Below are positions 1 to 9,583 of a DNA stretch of 64,000 bases, one piece after another (the stretch's first letter is position 1; each line of letters opens with the position of its first letter). This stretch comes from Strigops habroptila (Eukaryota > Chordata > Aves > Psittaciformes > Psittacidae): positions 17,691,255-17,755,254 of the forward strand of contig NC_044301.2 of assembly GCF_004027225.2 (NCBI RefSeq), given 5' to 3'. Position numbers and translations under genes: made by a program. The notes below the pieces were generated by a model. That model had not been told where the DNA came from, did not search any database, and saw only the letters and a program-made list of their open reading frames with translations.

Positions 1-725
1 GGCCACAAGGATGATAAGAGGGCTAGAGCACCTCCTGTATGAAGACAGGCTGAGAGAGTTGGGGCTGTTCAGCCTGGAGAAGAGAAGGCTGTGTGGAGAC
101 CTCATAGCAGCCTTCCAGTATCTGAAGGGGGCCTATAAGGATGCTGGGGAGGGACTCTTCATTAGGGACTGTAGTGACAGGACAAGGGGTAATGGCTTCA
201 AACTTAAACAGGGGAAGTTCAGGTTGGACTTAAGGAAGAAGTTCTTTACAGTGAGGGTGGTGAAGCACTGCAATGGGTTGCCCAGGGAGGTTGTGGATGC
301 TCCATCCCTGGCAGTGTTCAAGGCCAGGTTGGACAGAGCCTTGGGCTGTGGCGTATTGAAGGCACAGACTCAGGTCGGTGTGGATGCTGAGACAAACTTT
401 ATTACAATCAAGCCCCTTTTATTCCCTCATTCGGTACTTTCTCAACATGCCCAGGCATGCCATGCTTTTCCTGTCTTTCGACATCCTGGCTTATCTGTTT
501 CTCAACATCCTGGCCCATCAGCCCAAGGCTTGTTCGGTATCAGGGCCTCATAGCTTGCATTCAGAGTGTTGCTCAAGCTCATCATGCAGATCCTGTCGCC
601 TTCACCTCCCACACTGGGCGACATGGTTTAGTGTGAGGTGTCCCTGCCCATGGCAGGGGTGTTGGAACTAGATGATCTTAAGGTCCTTTCCAACCCTAAC
701 TATTCTATGATTCTATGATTCTATG
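1..725 (+). mobile_element. CR1 LINE 3' end, split by a solo LTR
   Basis: 5'-truncated CR1 non-LTR retrotransposon. Codons from 11 to about 346 read the C-terminal end of the CR1 reverse transcriptase ORF, including [17 protein letters not shown] and the closing [10 protein letters not shown]. The 3' UTR resumes at 620 and ends in repeated ATTCTATG octamers at 702-725, the diagnostic CR1 tail. The ORF-to-UTR junction is interrupted by an LTR at 347-613. The left edge of the element lies outside the window. The element is a dead fragment. Confidence 0.93.
347..613 (-). mobile_element. Solo LTR (267 bp) inserted in CR1
   Basis: The insert starts TGTGGCG and ends CCCACA, so it has TG...CA ends. 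It is flanked by near-matching 6-bp duplications (ttgggc at 341-346, ctgggc at 614-619). TTTATT at 398-403 is an AATAAA signal on the - strand, which gives the orientation. The start matches the solo LTR at 25277-25638, so both belong to one family. A 6-bp duplication fits alpha/beta-type avian retroviruses. No internal genes remain, as expected after LTR-LTR recombination. Confidence 0.8.
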
Positions 726-734
726 AAATTCCCA

Positions 735-1285
735 TGTCCTGGTTTCGGCTGGGATAGCTAATTTTCTTCCTAGTAGCTGGTATAGTGTTGTGTTTTGGAT
801 TTAGTATGAGAATAATGTTGATAACACACTGGTGTTTTTAGTTGTTGCTAAGTAGTGTTTATACTAAGTCAAGGACTTTACAGCTTCTCATGCCCTGCCA
901 GTGAGAAGGCTGGAGTGGCACAAGAAGTTGGGAGGTGACACAGCCAGGACAGCTGACATAAATTGGCTAAAGGGATACTCCATACCATATGACATCATAC
1001 TCAGTATATAAAATGGGGGGAAAGCTGGCCAGGGGTTGCTGCTTGGGAACTGGCTAGGCACTAGTCAGCGAGTGGTGAGCAACTGCACTGTGCATCACTG
1101 TTTTGTATATTCTAATTCATTTATCATTATTATTATCATTATTATTTTCTTCCTTTTCTGTCCCATTAAGTTGTCTTTATCTCAACTCACAAGTTTGAGT
1201 CATCCGATTCTCTTCCCTATCCCGCTGGAGGGGTGGGAGTGAGTGAGCGGCTGTGTGATGCTTATTTGCTTGATGGATAGAATTG
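735..1285 (+). mobile_element. Old ERV-L-type solo LTR, 3' end degraded
   Basis: Starts TGTCCTGGTTTCGGCTGGG and follows the same order as the younger ERV-L LTRs in this window: TAGTAGCTGG, GTTGTTGCTAAGTA, a TATATAAAA box near 1006-1014, an ATT/ATC repeat near 1122-1145, and a GGGAGTGAGTGAGCGGCTG end block near 1237. The usual terminal TTAAACCACxACA is not recognisable, so the right end is approximate. It represents an older LTR subfamily than the copies that begin TGTCCTGGGTTCAGC. Confidence 0.75.
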
Positions 1286-1351
1286 CTGGTTGTGAAACTA
1301 ATCTAGTATTTGTACTCAGCACTTCCATCAACTCCATGCTTTGTGAGCCAC

Positions 1352-1915
1352 TGTCATGGTTTGAGCCCAGCCGGTAACTTGGAACCACGCAGCCGCTTGC
1401 TCACTCCCCCCTTCTTCCTCCCCCCGCTCCCAGAGGGATGGGGAGGAGAATTGGAAGAATGTAACTCCCACGGGTTGAGATAAGAGCAGTCCAGTAACTA
1501 AGGTATAATACAAAACCACTACTGCTACCACCAGTAATAATAATGAAAAGGGAAATAACAAGGGGAGAGGATACAATTGCTCACCACCCGCCGACCAATA
1601 CCCAGCCCAACACAAGCAGTGATCTGGCCTTCCGGGTAACTCCCGCCGGTTTCTATACTGGGCATGATGTGCTGTGGGATGGAATATCCCTTTGGCCAGT
1701 TTGGGTCAGGTGTCCTGTCTCCACTTCCTCCTGGCTTCCCCTCCTCCCTGGCAGAGCATGAGACTGAGAAAGTCCTCGGTCAGAGTAAACATTACTTAGC
1801 AACAACTAAAAACATCGGTGTTATCAGCATTGTTCCCAGGCTGAAAGTCAAAACCACAGCACTGCACCAGCTACTAAGAAGGAGAAAAATGACTGCTATA
1901 GCTGAACCCAGGACA
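1352..1915 (-). mobile_element. ERV-L 3' LTR (short form, 564 bp)
   Basis: On the + strand it begins TGTCATGGTTTGAGCCCAG and ends GAACCCAGGACA, the reverse complement of the family LTR. The sequence to its right (GTATCCACCCCTTA...) is the internal 3' end of the same family next to the polypurine side, so this is a 3' LTR and not a solo. The 5-bp flank on its left (gccac) finds no partner to the right. The LTR is of the short type, unlike the 626-bp LTR at 11845, so the two are unlikely to be a pair. Confidence 0.88.
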
Positions 1916-2579
1916 GTATCCACCCCTTACTCCATACCATTCACATCATGCTCAGATCCCACATATTTCAATATACCATCGCTTTTGTCTTTTATATATA
2001 TATATACACACCCACACCCACACACAAAGAGAGAGATATCATTCCTTAGTCCATGGACCAATCCCTATAAAGTTGCTGAATTCATCCAGTCCATGATGTC
2101 AGGCTCCATCTCTTGTAATAGTCTTTCAAGGTAGGAGGAATGGTGTGTAGTGTTGGGTTGTTGCTTGCTGATGACACCGCTGAATTCGTCTGGTCACTGC
2201 TGAGCTTGTCTGGTTTTGTCAAAGTTCATTCTTTGTTGGGGTCATGATCGGAGGGAAGTCAGGGTCAGTTGCTGGTGACCTGAAGATATCTAGCTGGTGG
2301 GCTTTAAAAGTGTTATATAGCAGGCAACAGCATACAATTGAGTTCATTGGCTGTTTTCCCCCAAAATTAAATCCCCTTGAGGTACAGACCAGACTTCCTC
2401 ATATTCCTGCCTTACCCACCAAGTTTATCCAGGTCCCTGAGCAAAAGTAAACCCACGAGTGGGTTTGCCTTTACCTGAAGCAGGAATAACCCAGACTGTC
2501 TTCCCCAACAAATTCTTTATGTGCACCACAGGAACTTTATCCCCCTCTACAGGACGTAAAAGTTCTGATTGGGCTGGTA
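1916..2579 (-). pseudogene. ERV-L 3' internal region with pol C-terminus
   Basis: Non-coding 3' internal sequence (1916 to about 2440) includes a TA/CA microsatellite at about 1994-2028. About 2440-2577 encodes on the - strand the last part of integrase, matching provirus F (AQSELLRPVEGDKVPVVHIK, then the KTVWVIPASGKGKPTRG block). Homology to F stops at 2577-2579, where retrovirus X begins. The rest of pol is not on the other side of X at the matching point. Confidence 0.85.
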
Positions 2580-3144
2580 TGTTAGATGGATCTAACACTG
2601 TGGAGTTGGTCCATGGTGGGACCACCCCGATCATCTAGAATGAGTGTGTATGGCAAAGGGCCGGCAAGGCCACTCCTCCTGGTTCAGACTGGCCCCCTGT
2701 GTTAGAACGAGTGTGCGAGGGAAAAAGAGCCAGCAAGGCCACTCCGCCTGACACAGGCTGTCCCCCTGCATCAGGATGAGTCTGAACTTTTGACATATAA
2801 AAAGCCCGGGCTTCGGGAGAGATCGAGAAGGAGGCGGATCCAACTACCTTTTATGGTTGACTTTACCTCCGCGGGGACGCCCGCTAAAGTAGTGCCTGCC
2901 ACCCCATCTCTTCACGATGCACCTCAGAGCTGGCCTCTTGGTCATTGTATAAGTGTGTGGGTCAGTAAGAATCTGTGTCTAACCTAGTTTTTGGTAGCCT
3001 TTAGTTATCTCTCTTTCTAGCTGGTTATATCTCTGGATTTTATATCTATTCTGGATCTTGTAATAAACTTTCTAGCAGTTTGGTGTGTGTGTGTGTGCAT
3101 GGCTTACGTCCTTCTCCACCTGGAATCCTTTGATCCCTGGAACA
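2580..3144 (+). repeat. 5' LTR of retrovirus X
   Basis: Runs from TGTTAGATGG to CCTGGAACA. It has a TATA box (ATATAAAAAG) at 2795-2804 and AATAAA at 3062-3067. The U3 holds two imperfect copies of a roughly 70-bp block around GGCCGGCAAGGCCACTCC (about 2639-2775). A GT microsatellite follows the poly(A) signal. Its first roughly 100 bases recur at 8502-8603, which identifies the partner 3' LTR. The right boundary is chosen from the CA end just before a candidate primer site. Confidence 0.75.
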
Positions 3145-3149
3145 TAAAT

Positions 3150-3167
3150 TGGCAACGAGGCTGGGAT
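3150..3167 (+). promoter_or_regulatory. Candidate primer binding site of retrovirus X
   Basis: TGGCAACGAGGCTGGGAT begins five bases after the proposed LTR end. TGG at the start matches the CCA end of any tRNA. I cannot name the tRNA by eye, so the call rests on position and on the leading TGG. Confidence 0.45.
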
Positions 3168-3234
3168 TCCGTTATTGAGAAGGCAGCCACACCCGGGTTT
3201 GGTGAATAGTGGGGCCGAGTAGTGGAGTGCACAG

Positions 3235-3929
3235 TGTGAGGAACATAGGAGTGATTCGTGTCAACAAATAGGAAATCTTAGTGATTATTATGTGTAAAAG
3301 AATATGATAAATGTCCCTGTCGACATCACAGTAAGAGGGAAAAAGGGATAAGGGAATAATTCCTTGGTTAATTACACAATTGCTGAAAGAAGTGTTTTGT
3401 TCCTTGTTTGGTTGCTTAAATGCTTTTAGGGGGTTAGGAATGTGTTCTGTTGTTGAATGTTGTGGAACCTAACCATATAAAAATGGAACGTGTGAGGGCT
3501 AAGACGGTGATAAGACTCGTGATGGACATCTGTAATGTACATAGTTCCTCTGTTTGTAAGGTTTTTTGCAAGGTCGTTTGGCAGGCATTGCAGCATACCA
3601 GCCTAAAACCGGTCGGGCCGGTTTTGTTGCTAGCCGAAGCAGGAGAAGTTCAGGACACGCCTATCCCTGGAAGGTCGCTGCTAGCCGACACGGGAAAAGT
3701 TGGAGACACGCCTACCCCTGGAAGGTCGCTGCTAGCCGAGGCGGGAAAAGTCCGAAGCGGGAAAGTTTGAGACACGCCTATCCCTGAAAGATATATAAAC
3801 CAGGGGCGGGAACTGTGGGGTGTGCGTCTTGGTGGGCAGAGACTCCCGGCGCACCCAGCGCTGTTTGCTTGCCTTTATTTATTTAATAAATTCTAAAAAT
3901 CCTATTTGGGACTCGACTAATTTATAACA
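3235..3929 (+). mobile_element. Solo LTR (695 bp) inside the X leader
   Basis: Begins TGTGAGGAAC and ends TTTATAACA, flanked by perfect 4-bp duplications ACAG (3231-3234 and 3930-3933). A 4-bp duplication is typical of gamma-like retroviruses. A TATA box (TATATAAA) is at 3792-3799 and AATAAA at 3885-3890, so it reads +. U3 has three 51-bp direct repeats. No sequence of its own provirus remains. Confidence 0.85.
3629..3795 (+). repeat. Triplicated 51-bp enhancer-like repeat in LTR
   Basis: GCTAGCCGA...GACACGCCTA(T/C)CCCTGGAAGGTC starts at 3629, 3680 and 3731. The third unit carries a short internal GAAGCGGGAAA duplication. It sits directly upstream of the TATA box at 3792, where retroviral enhancer repeats normally lie. 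Role as an enhancer is inferred. Confidence 0.8.
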
Positions 3930-4158
3930 ACAGCTACCGGATCGCGCCACTGTTGTCCGTGTGTTAGTGGGGCCGAGTAGCAGGGTGCGCAGCTACCAGA
4001 TCACCCCACTGTAGTTAGTAAGGGCCGAGTAGCGAAATGCGCAGCTACCGGATCTTGCCACTGTAGTCCGTGTGTTAGTGGGGTCGAGTAGTGGGGTGCA
4101 CAGCTACCGGATCGCGCCACTGTCGCACGTGTGTTTGTCTGTTGGAGGTTGCGTAATC

Positions 4159-5070
4159 ATGTTTAAGAAAAAGAGTCCGGCAGCGACCCCTGCCGCTCCA
4201 CCGGTGGAGCGACCGTGGTGGGAACCGGAACCCTCAAGTACTTTGTGGGATAGGTGGGAAACCTGTACCCAAGTAGGTCTAGAACCCTGGAATGAACAGA
4301 GCCCCATGGACTTATTAAAATATTGGGGACAATTCGTAGTGCTGCCCCAGACAAAAACGAAGGAGAGGTTACAGCATGCTGGACGCATGGGGGGCAGCCT
4401 CCTCAGTGCCTTTAAGATCATTTGGGGACATAATCAAGCCTTAGAAGAAAAGATAGGACAATTAGAAAGAGAACTGCAGGCAGAAAGGGCCAAAGGCATT
4501 ATGCAGCAACAAGCTTTAGTGGCTGCCACCCAGGCGGGGGCGGGGTGGCAGGAAAAATTGGAAAAATTAGCTGCCTCCGATGCGGTGCGGGCAGTGCGAC
4601 GCCAAAGAGGGCATCCCAAAAAAAACAATGACCCCGGACCGCGAGTACACACAGTCATCACCCAGCCAGACTGGGATCCAGAAATGTGGGATGGGAATAT
4701 CTGGAGCTCCTCAGAGAATGAGGAGGAGGAGAAGGACCCAGAGCAGGGCATTGAATCAGTTCGGACTGCTCCAGTGGTTAAGAGAAGGGGGGCACTGGAC
4801 CCCCTCTTGGGGCAGTGGGCAAGGGCAGATATTATGGAGGATTTTTCACCAGAAGATGTTAAAAACCTACTGGCCAAGTATAGTCAGCAGCCGGGTGAAT
4901 GGCCACAACAGTGGCTAGTACATCTGATGGAGGAGGGTGTGGACAGTGTCTTGCTGGACAGTGTAGACACCACCCACTTTAATGGATTGTCCAATGATCC
5001 CTATGTGCAGCAGGCACTACGAGCATTACCAGTGGGGGCAAATGTCCCCCTCAGTATTGTGATAGCCTAA
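4159..5070 (+). CDS. Gag-like protein of retrovirus X
   Basis: Open frame of 303 residues. I chose the ATG at 4159, after the leader repeats, because the upstream part of the frame lies inside the repeat array. It opens with a Lys-rich patch (MFKKKS) and a Pro/Ala stretch, has a Trp-rich region, then a long charged coiled-coil segment at about residues 95-140 (EEKIGQLERELQAERAK), an acidic run (ENEEEEKDPEQ), and a helical C-terminal part. No Cys-His knuckle is visible. The usual protease and RT are absent downstream, where the next coding sequence is integrase. The frame stays open although the rest of the provirus is broken. The gag assignment rests on position and composition. Confidence 0.6.
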   Translation: MFKKKSPAATPAAPPVERPWWEPEPSSTLWDRWETCTQVGLEPWNEQSPMDLLKYWGQFVVLPQTKTKERLQHAGRMGGSLLSAFKIIWGHNQALEEKIGQLERELQAERAKGIMQQQALVAATQAGAGWQEKLEKLAASDAVRAVRRQRGHPKKNNDPGPRVHTVITQPDWDPEMWDGNIWSSSENEEEEKDPEQGIESVRTAPVVKRRGALDPLLGQWARADIMEDFSPEDVKNLLAKYSQQPGEWPQQWLVHLMEEGVDSVLLDSVDTTHFNGLSNDPYVQQALRALPVGANVPLSIVIA

Positions 5071-5086
5071 AACAAGCCAAAGTGTT

Positions 5087-6095
5087 CCAAACACCATTAG
5101 GAAAAGTGAAAAGGGGATTGAGAGGGGGAGAGGTCTGGCAAATTGACTTTATAGGGCCACTACCAGAACATAAGCGTCATCGTTATGCCTGTGTAGCAGT
5201 AGATACCTATTCAGTATGCTAATAATTATGCAACCATAAGATGTTTAGAAACCATCAAACTATACTATGGAACCCCAGTAGAAATACAATCGGACAATGG
5301 CACTCACTTTAAAATGTTAAGGTAGCCCAATGAGCAAATGAACGAAACATCTCTTGGACGTGGCATTTGCCACACCATCCACAGGGAGCCGGGCTGGTAG
5401 AGCACATGAATGGACTCTTAAAAACACAACTAAAACGTTTGGGTGGGAGAACCTATGTGAAATGGGTAGACCATTTGAGTGAGGCACAATGGGTATTAAA
5501 TAATCGAATGATATCCCCCACCTTAACACCCCTAACGTTAATGAAGGGTGAGACCCGTGCAGTGGCACGAGTTGCCCATGGTTCTGTCACGATTGTAGGA
5601 GGAAAAGATTATTCAGTATATCCCGACAAAGGTAATATTGTATTGGCACGAAAGCAGCCCCTAACGCTTGATCCACAGCAGGAGCAATGGCTCTGAACTG
5701 ACGTACGGGTCCATGTAAAACCCAGTTCAGAGATACTAATGCGAGTCATTGTTTTACACCCAGATTTGAAAAGGCTAAATATACAGCTCTTGAATCCTGT
5801 ACAAACAGATCTTGAAAAACCCATCTTACTGGGCCTAAAAAACAAGTCCACCAAGCAACAGGTCCTCCCCCCTGGGACGTGGTGTAACATTTATTATGTC
5901 ACCGGTTTAGTAGAATTACGATCTCCTATCAGAACCTTTCCTGGCGGTTGGGTATGGTATCAGGAACCTAGAATCTCTGCTCCAGTGGCTGCAGAAGTTA
6001 TAGCAGCAAATGATTCACATGAGGTCACCATTGTATGTCCAAATTCCACTCAATGTCTTCGAGTCCCAGCTGAGCATTTATGGAGAAGAGAATAG
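5087..6095 (+). pseudogene. Integrase and pol C-terminus of retrovirus X
   Basis: Integrase pieces lie in shifting frames: EVWQIDFIGPLPEH (first catalytic Asp), then QSDNGTHF near 5290 (second Asp), then an open segment at 5367-5696 with HHPQGAGLVEHMNGLLKTQL, which carries the catalytic Glu. A second open segment at 5739-6095 continues the pol C-terminus with no recognised motif. Stops and shifts near 5219, 5320 and 5695 make it non-functional. Protease, RT and RNase H are missing, so a deletion joined the gag end to integrase. Confidence 0.75.
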
Positions 6096-6135
6096 GGACG
6101 GGGGGGGGGGAGCATAACAATTTTTTGTGTTCTAT

Positions 6136-7899
6136 TCCCTGCAGACTTTTAGCCTCAAACCAATGTATGGATCACCCTCACCAATCTCACCCACCATGAC
6201 ACTCTAAGTACCGCGACACCATTAGATCCATTTTCGATATGTCTAGTGGGTGTTCCCTTGTTGATAGAACTCCGGAGCGTTGTTAATACACACTCCCCAC
6301 CCACCCACGCTCCCCACCCACTCACCCCTCTGTCTCCTCCCACCCACCCCACCCCCCCATGCGGTGCCACAGAACCCAGAACCCATAGCAGCAGAGCGCG
6401 GCGGTCTGACATCAGGCCGGGCTGGTGCTGCCTGCATACGCTGAATACTCTCAAGAAAGTATAACTGACTCGATGCAAATTGATGGCACCATCATGATTG
6501 TCACTGCCCTTGATGGCCGCAAGTGGGTCATGCCAGTAAAATGCCTCCATGAGAGCAAAATGCTTAATAGATCTGAATTAGGTGCAGAAGCTTCCTGGCA
6601 TAACCAAGATTATGAAGTCAGTGCACACCTGGTCATAAATCTCCAGGTGTGGTATCGGGGAAGCTTAACCATAGACATGTCCCCTGAGCTTGGAGGGAAG
6701 TGGTGGATAGGAGGTCCTGACAAATTTAAGGAGGAGTTTACCATCATTGCTGTCTTATGCTCCTTCCTCTCCAAAAATAGGCCCTTATGTAGTCAAGCAG
6801 AATCACATCCAAGAGTTATTGATGGGGCCAGTTTGCTTACTGAAGAAAGTGGTGTTGTTTCTATTCACCATCAACATGTCATCTGTCAGACCTCACTGCG
6901 CCCCCCCTTCTTCTCCATGCTCCACACGACCTGGCTGGCATGGCTCCACGACCGCTCCATCCAGGGCACCTGGGCCAGGAGAGACCTGCTGGCCACAACA
7001 CTAGAAGGAAGAGGTGCTGGGCTGGGGGTCTTCAACACTATGAACATTGAGGTTTTAGCCAAGAAATTAGAGGCTATGGGGGACTGGCTCGTGTTAGAGG
7101 TGTTGCCTACCAGGGAATTAATAAATGAGAAAGACCACTAGATGTGGCTGCGAGTGTTGGGCATTGAAAAAATAACATCTCTCTTGCTCTTCGCTGCATC
7201 CAGGCCCAGATATAGGTGCAGACTGTTGTTGCAGGTGTCCTGAGAGAGGGGGATAACGGTATCCTCCCCACTAAGATCTGAAAGATCATGTGAGATGCGG
7301 CCACAGAGAAGGCGTGGCAGCTCCAAGCCTGCTGTCGGCTTGTCAACTTCACCCACGACCAAGTCCTCAACACAGTCATCACCTACATTCTGATTGTTAC
7401 AGGGGCGCGTATCGAAAAGATCTACCCCATTGGGGCCCTGGGGGTTAACACAAATGGGTCTGTGGTCTGCCCCCTGGACCACCACCTGTGGGCGAGGGCG
7501 GGAAATGGTGGTCGGTAGATGTGGAAGACTGCATTTTGGAAAGGGGGCTGGGATTCATATGTAAAATGATGCCCTTAAGGCAAGGGCCAACCCTTATCGG
7601 TATGGATTTGTTACTTGTAAAAGAGATGTTAGAGCATGTAAATTTACCACAGCTGTTAAACTGTACATCATGATGGTAGTGTTATAAAGCAGATAATGGA
7701 ACGAATTAAGAAGGTGGGAGTACACCACTGGTGGAAAAATTTTTCTTTGGCTGGTCCCCCACGGCCACCAGCGTCCTCAACGCGTTGCTGCACCCTATAG
7801 CAGTCATTTTGCTGATGCAAATTTGTGTGTGCATTGCCATGGTAGTGACTTGTTATTGGATGAGGCAGATGAAACTCTGCATTGACAGGTGCAAGGACT
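6136..7899 (+). pseudogene. Degraded env of retrovirus X
   Basis: A pyrimidine tract ending CCTGCAG at about 6138-6144 looks like the env splice acceptor. The surface part includes an open segment at 6425-7141. In it WARRDLLATTL resembles the SU/TM cleavage and fusion region, followed by GLGVFNTMNIEVLAKKLE, a pattern seen in gamma-like TM ectodomains. Later pieces in other frames read KIYPIGALGVNTNGS and a hydrophobic anchor (LLHPIAVILLMQICVCIA) with a short tail ending at the stop at 7897-7899. A C-rich low-complexity insert (about 6290-6360) and several stops and shifts break it. The protein is not restored here. Confidence 0.6.
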
Positions 7900-8117
7900 G
7901 AGCCTGGCCAAACACCTCCTACCATAGTCAAGGGCAAGACTGGGTTGGCCTCTGTGTTTGCCACCAAGAAGAACCTTTAGCTCTGCTGCTGGCTGCAACC
8001 CAGTAGGCATTGAGCGGTGGGGACATATGTCATGCCAGACCTTGATGTGAGGGATGGCCTCCTCTGTTATAAGAGGGCCATCCAGGAGGGAAGGGTAGGC
8101 CAGGCTGCCTGCGGTTG

Positions 8118-8258
8118 GCACGAATCACAGAACACTGAAGGTTGGAAGGGACCTCTTGAGAGGAATTGGTCCAAGGTGGCCCCCTGCCCAAGCAGGGTCA
8201 CCTAAAGCAGACTGCTCAGGACTGTATTCAGCGGGGCTTTGACTTTCTCCACAGATGT
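8118..8258 (-). mobile_element. CR1 3' end fragment
   Basis: ATCACAGAACACTGAAGG, then GTTGGAAGGGACCTC and CAAGCAGGGTCACCT, are the reverse-complement landmarks of a CR1 3' end. It lies between env and the 3' LTR of X. Between 7900 and 8117 I see no recognisable feature. Confidence 0.7.
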
Positions 8259-8261
8259 AGA

Positions 8262-8603
8262 TGACTGGTTTGACTCGGAGATGGACCACACATGGACCAT
8301 GCGGTGTTATGTGTTAGACGGGTCTAACACCGTGGAATTGGTCCATGGCGGCCCACTCTCAATAGTCCACTAACTTCCTCTATTTGCTGGAGCGGTTACT
8401 GAGGTGATGACGAAGAAGGAAGGGGTGGAGGAAAATCTACACAGACAGAGACGATTAGTTTGACTCAGAGATGGTCCACACACGGACCACACGGTAGTAT
8501 GTGTTAGATAGGTCTAACACTGTGGAATTGGTCCGTGGTGGACCACCCCGATCATCTAGAATGAGTGTGTATGGCATAGGGCTGGCAAGGCCACTCCTCC
8601 TGG
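8262..8603 (+). repeat. Truncated, partly duplicated 3' LTR of retrovirus X
   Basis: A block of about 91 bp (GTTTGACTC(G/A)GAGATGG ... GTGTTAGA ... GTCCATGG(C/T)GG) occurs at about 8262-8352 and 8452-8542, 190 bp apart. The second copy continues as in the 5' LTR to 8603, then switches abruptly to ERV-L RT. The rest of the LTR, including its TATA and poly(A) signals, is missing. Confidence 0.75.
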
Positions 8604-8609
8604 TGCAAC

Positions 8610-9583
8610 TTCTTCCACTGTATTGCCCCACACGATAATGTCATCAATGTATTGCAGGTGTTCTGGAACTTGCCCCTGACCAGTGCAGTCTGGATCAATC
8701 CATGGCAGATGGTAGGGCTGTGTTTCCACCCCTGGGGCAGCCGGTTTCAAGTGTACTAGACGCCCCTCCAAGTAAAAGCAAACTGTGGCCTGCACTCTGC
8801 TGCCAAAGGGATTGAGAAAAATGCATTGGCAATATCAATTGTGGCAACTCACTTGGCTGCCTTTGACTCCAGTTCATATTGAAGTTCTAACATGCCTGGT
8901 ATGGCAGCACTCAATGGTGGTGTGATTTCATTCAGGCCACGATAGTCTACTGTTAGTCTCCACTCTCCATTAGACTTTCACACTGTCCATATGGGGCTAT
9001 TAAAGGGTGAGCGGGTCCTGCTGATCACTCCTTGGCTCTCCAGTCTATGGATCACCTTATGGATGGGAATCAGGGAGTCTCGGTTGGTGCGATGTTGCCA
9101 CTGGTGCACTGCTGTGGTCGCAATTGGCACTTGTTGTTCTTCGACCTTCAGCAACCCCACAACAGAAGGATCCTCTGAGAGACCGGGTAAGGTGGACAGC
9201 TGCTTTATTTCCTCTGTCTCCAAGGCAGCGATACCAGAAGCCCATCTATACCCTTTCGGGTCTTTGAAATACCCTCTCCTGAGATAGTCTATGCCAAGGA
9301 TGCATGGAGCCCCTGGACCAGTCACAATGAGGTGCTTTTGCCACTCCTTCCCAGTCAGGCTGATTTCAGCCTCCAGTACAGTCAACTCTTGGGATCCTCC
9401 TGTCACTCCAGAAATACAAATGGGTTCCGCCACTTGATAGCTAGATGGCATCAGGGTACACTCTGCACCAGTATCTACTAGAGCCTTATACTTCTGTGGG
9501 ACTGATGTGCCAGGCCATCTGATCCACACAGTCCAGTAAACCCGATTGTCCCTCTCCTTCACCTGGCTGGAGGCAGGGCCCCT
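8610..9583 (-). pseudogene. ERV-L A2 protease and RT fragment
   Basis: Reads the ERV-L Pol N-terminus on the - strand. The open stretch 8978-9562 carries the aspartic protease motif ALVDTGAECTLMPS, the LGIDYLRRGYF block and the lead-in to RT (SRTRSPFNSPIW). RT then continues in broken frames to YIDDIIVWGNTVEE at about 8610-8660. RT C-terminus, RNase H and integrase are absent because the sequence meets retrovirus X at 8603. The pol frame begins 21 bases after the gag stop and in the same frame. Confidence 0.88.

Larger units (their letters stand above)
3200..4135 (+). repeat. Leader tandem repeat of retrovirus X
   Basis: Units of about 52-59 bp contain GGGGCCGAGTAG...GTGCxCAGCTACCGGATC...CCACTGT. 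One unit starts at about 3207 and is split by the solo LTR at 3235-3929. Three further units run to about 4135, just before the gag start. Joining the two sides of the LTR restores the unit exactly (GTGCACAG followed by CTACCGG), which also proves the LTR insertion point. Function is unknown; the position fits a leader or packaging region. Confidence 0.75.
2580..8603 (+). mobile_element. Degraded retrovirus X (gag, integrase, env)
   Basis: A + strand provirus lying between two ERV-L pieces. Its LTR start (TGTTAGAT...) occurs at 2580 and again at 8312 and 8502. Internal parts in order are leader, gag, integrase with protease and RT missing, pol C-terminus, and an env remnant. The 3' LTR is cut after about 100 bp at 8603, directly against ERV-L RT. 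The integrase and the furin-site/TM layout of env suggest a gamma-like (class I) virus, but I cannot assign the family with certainty. Confidence 0.8.
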
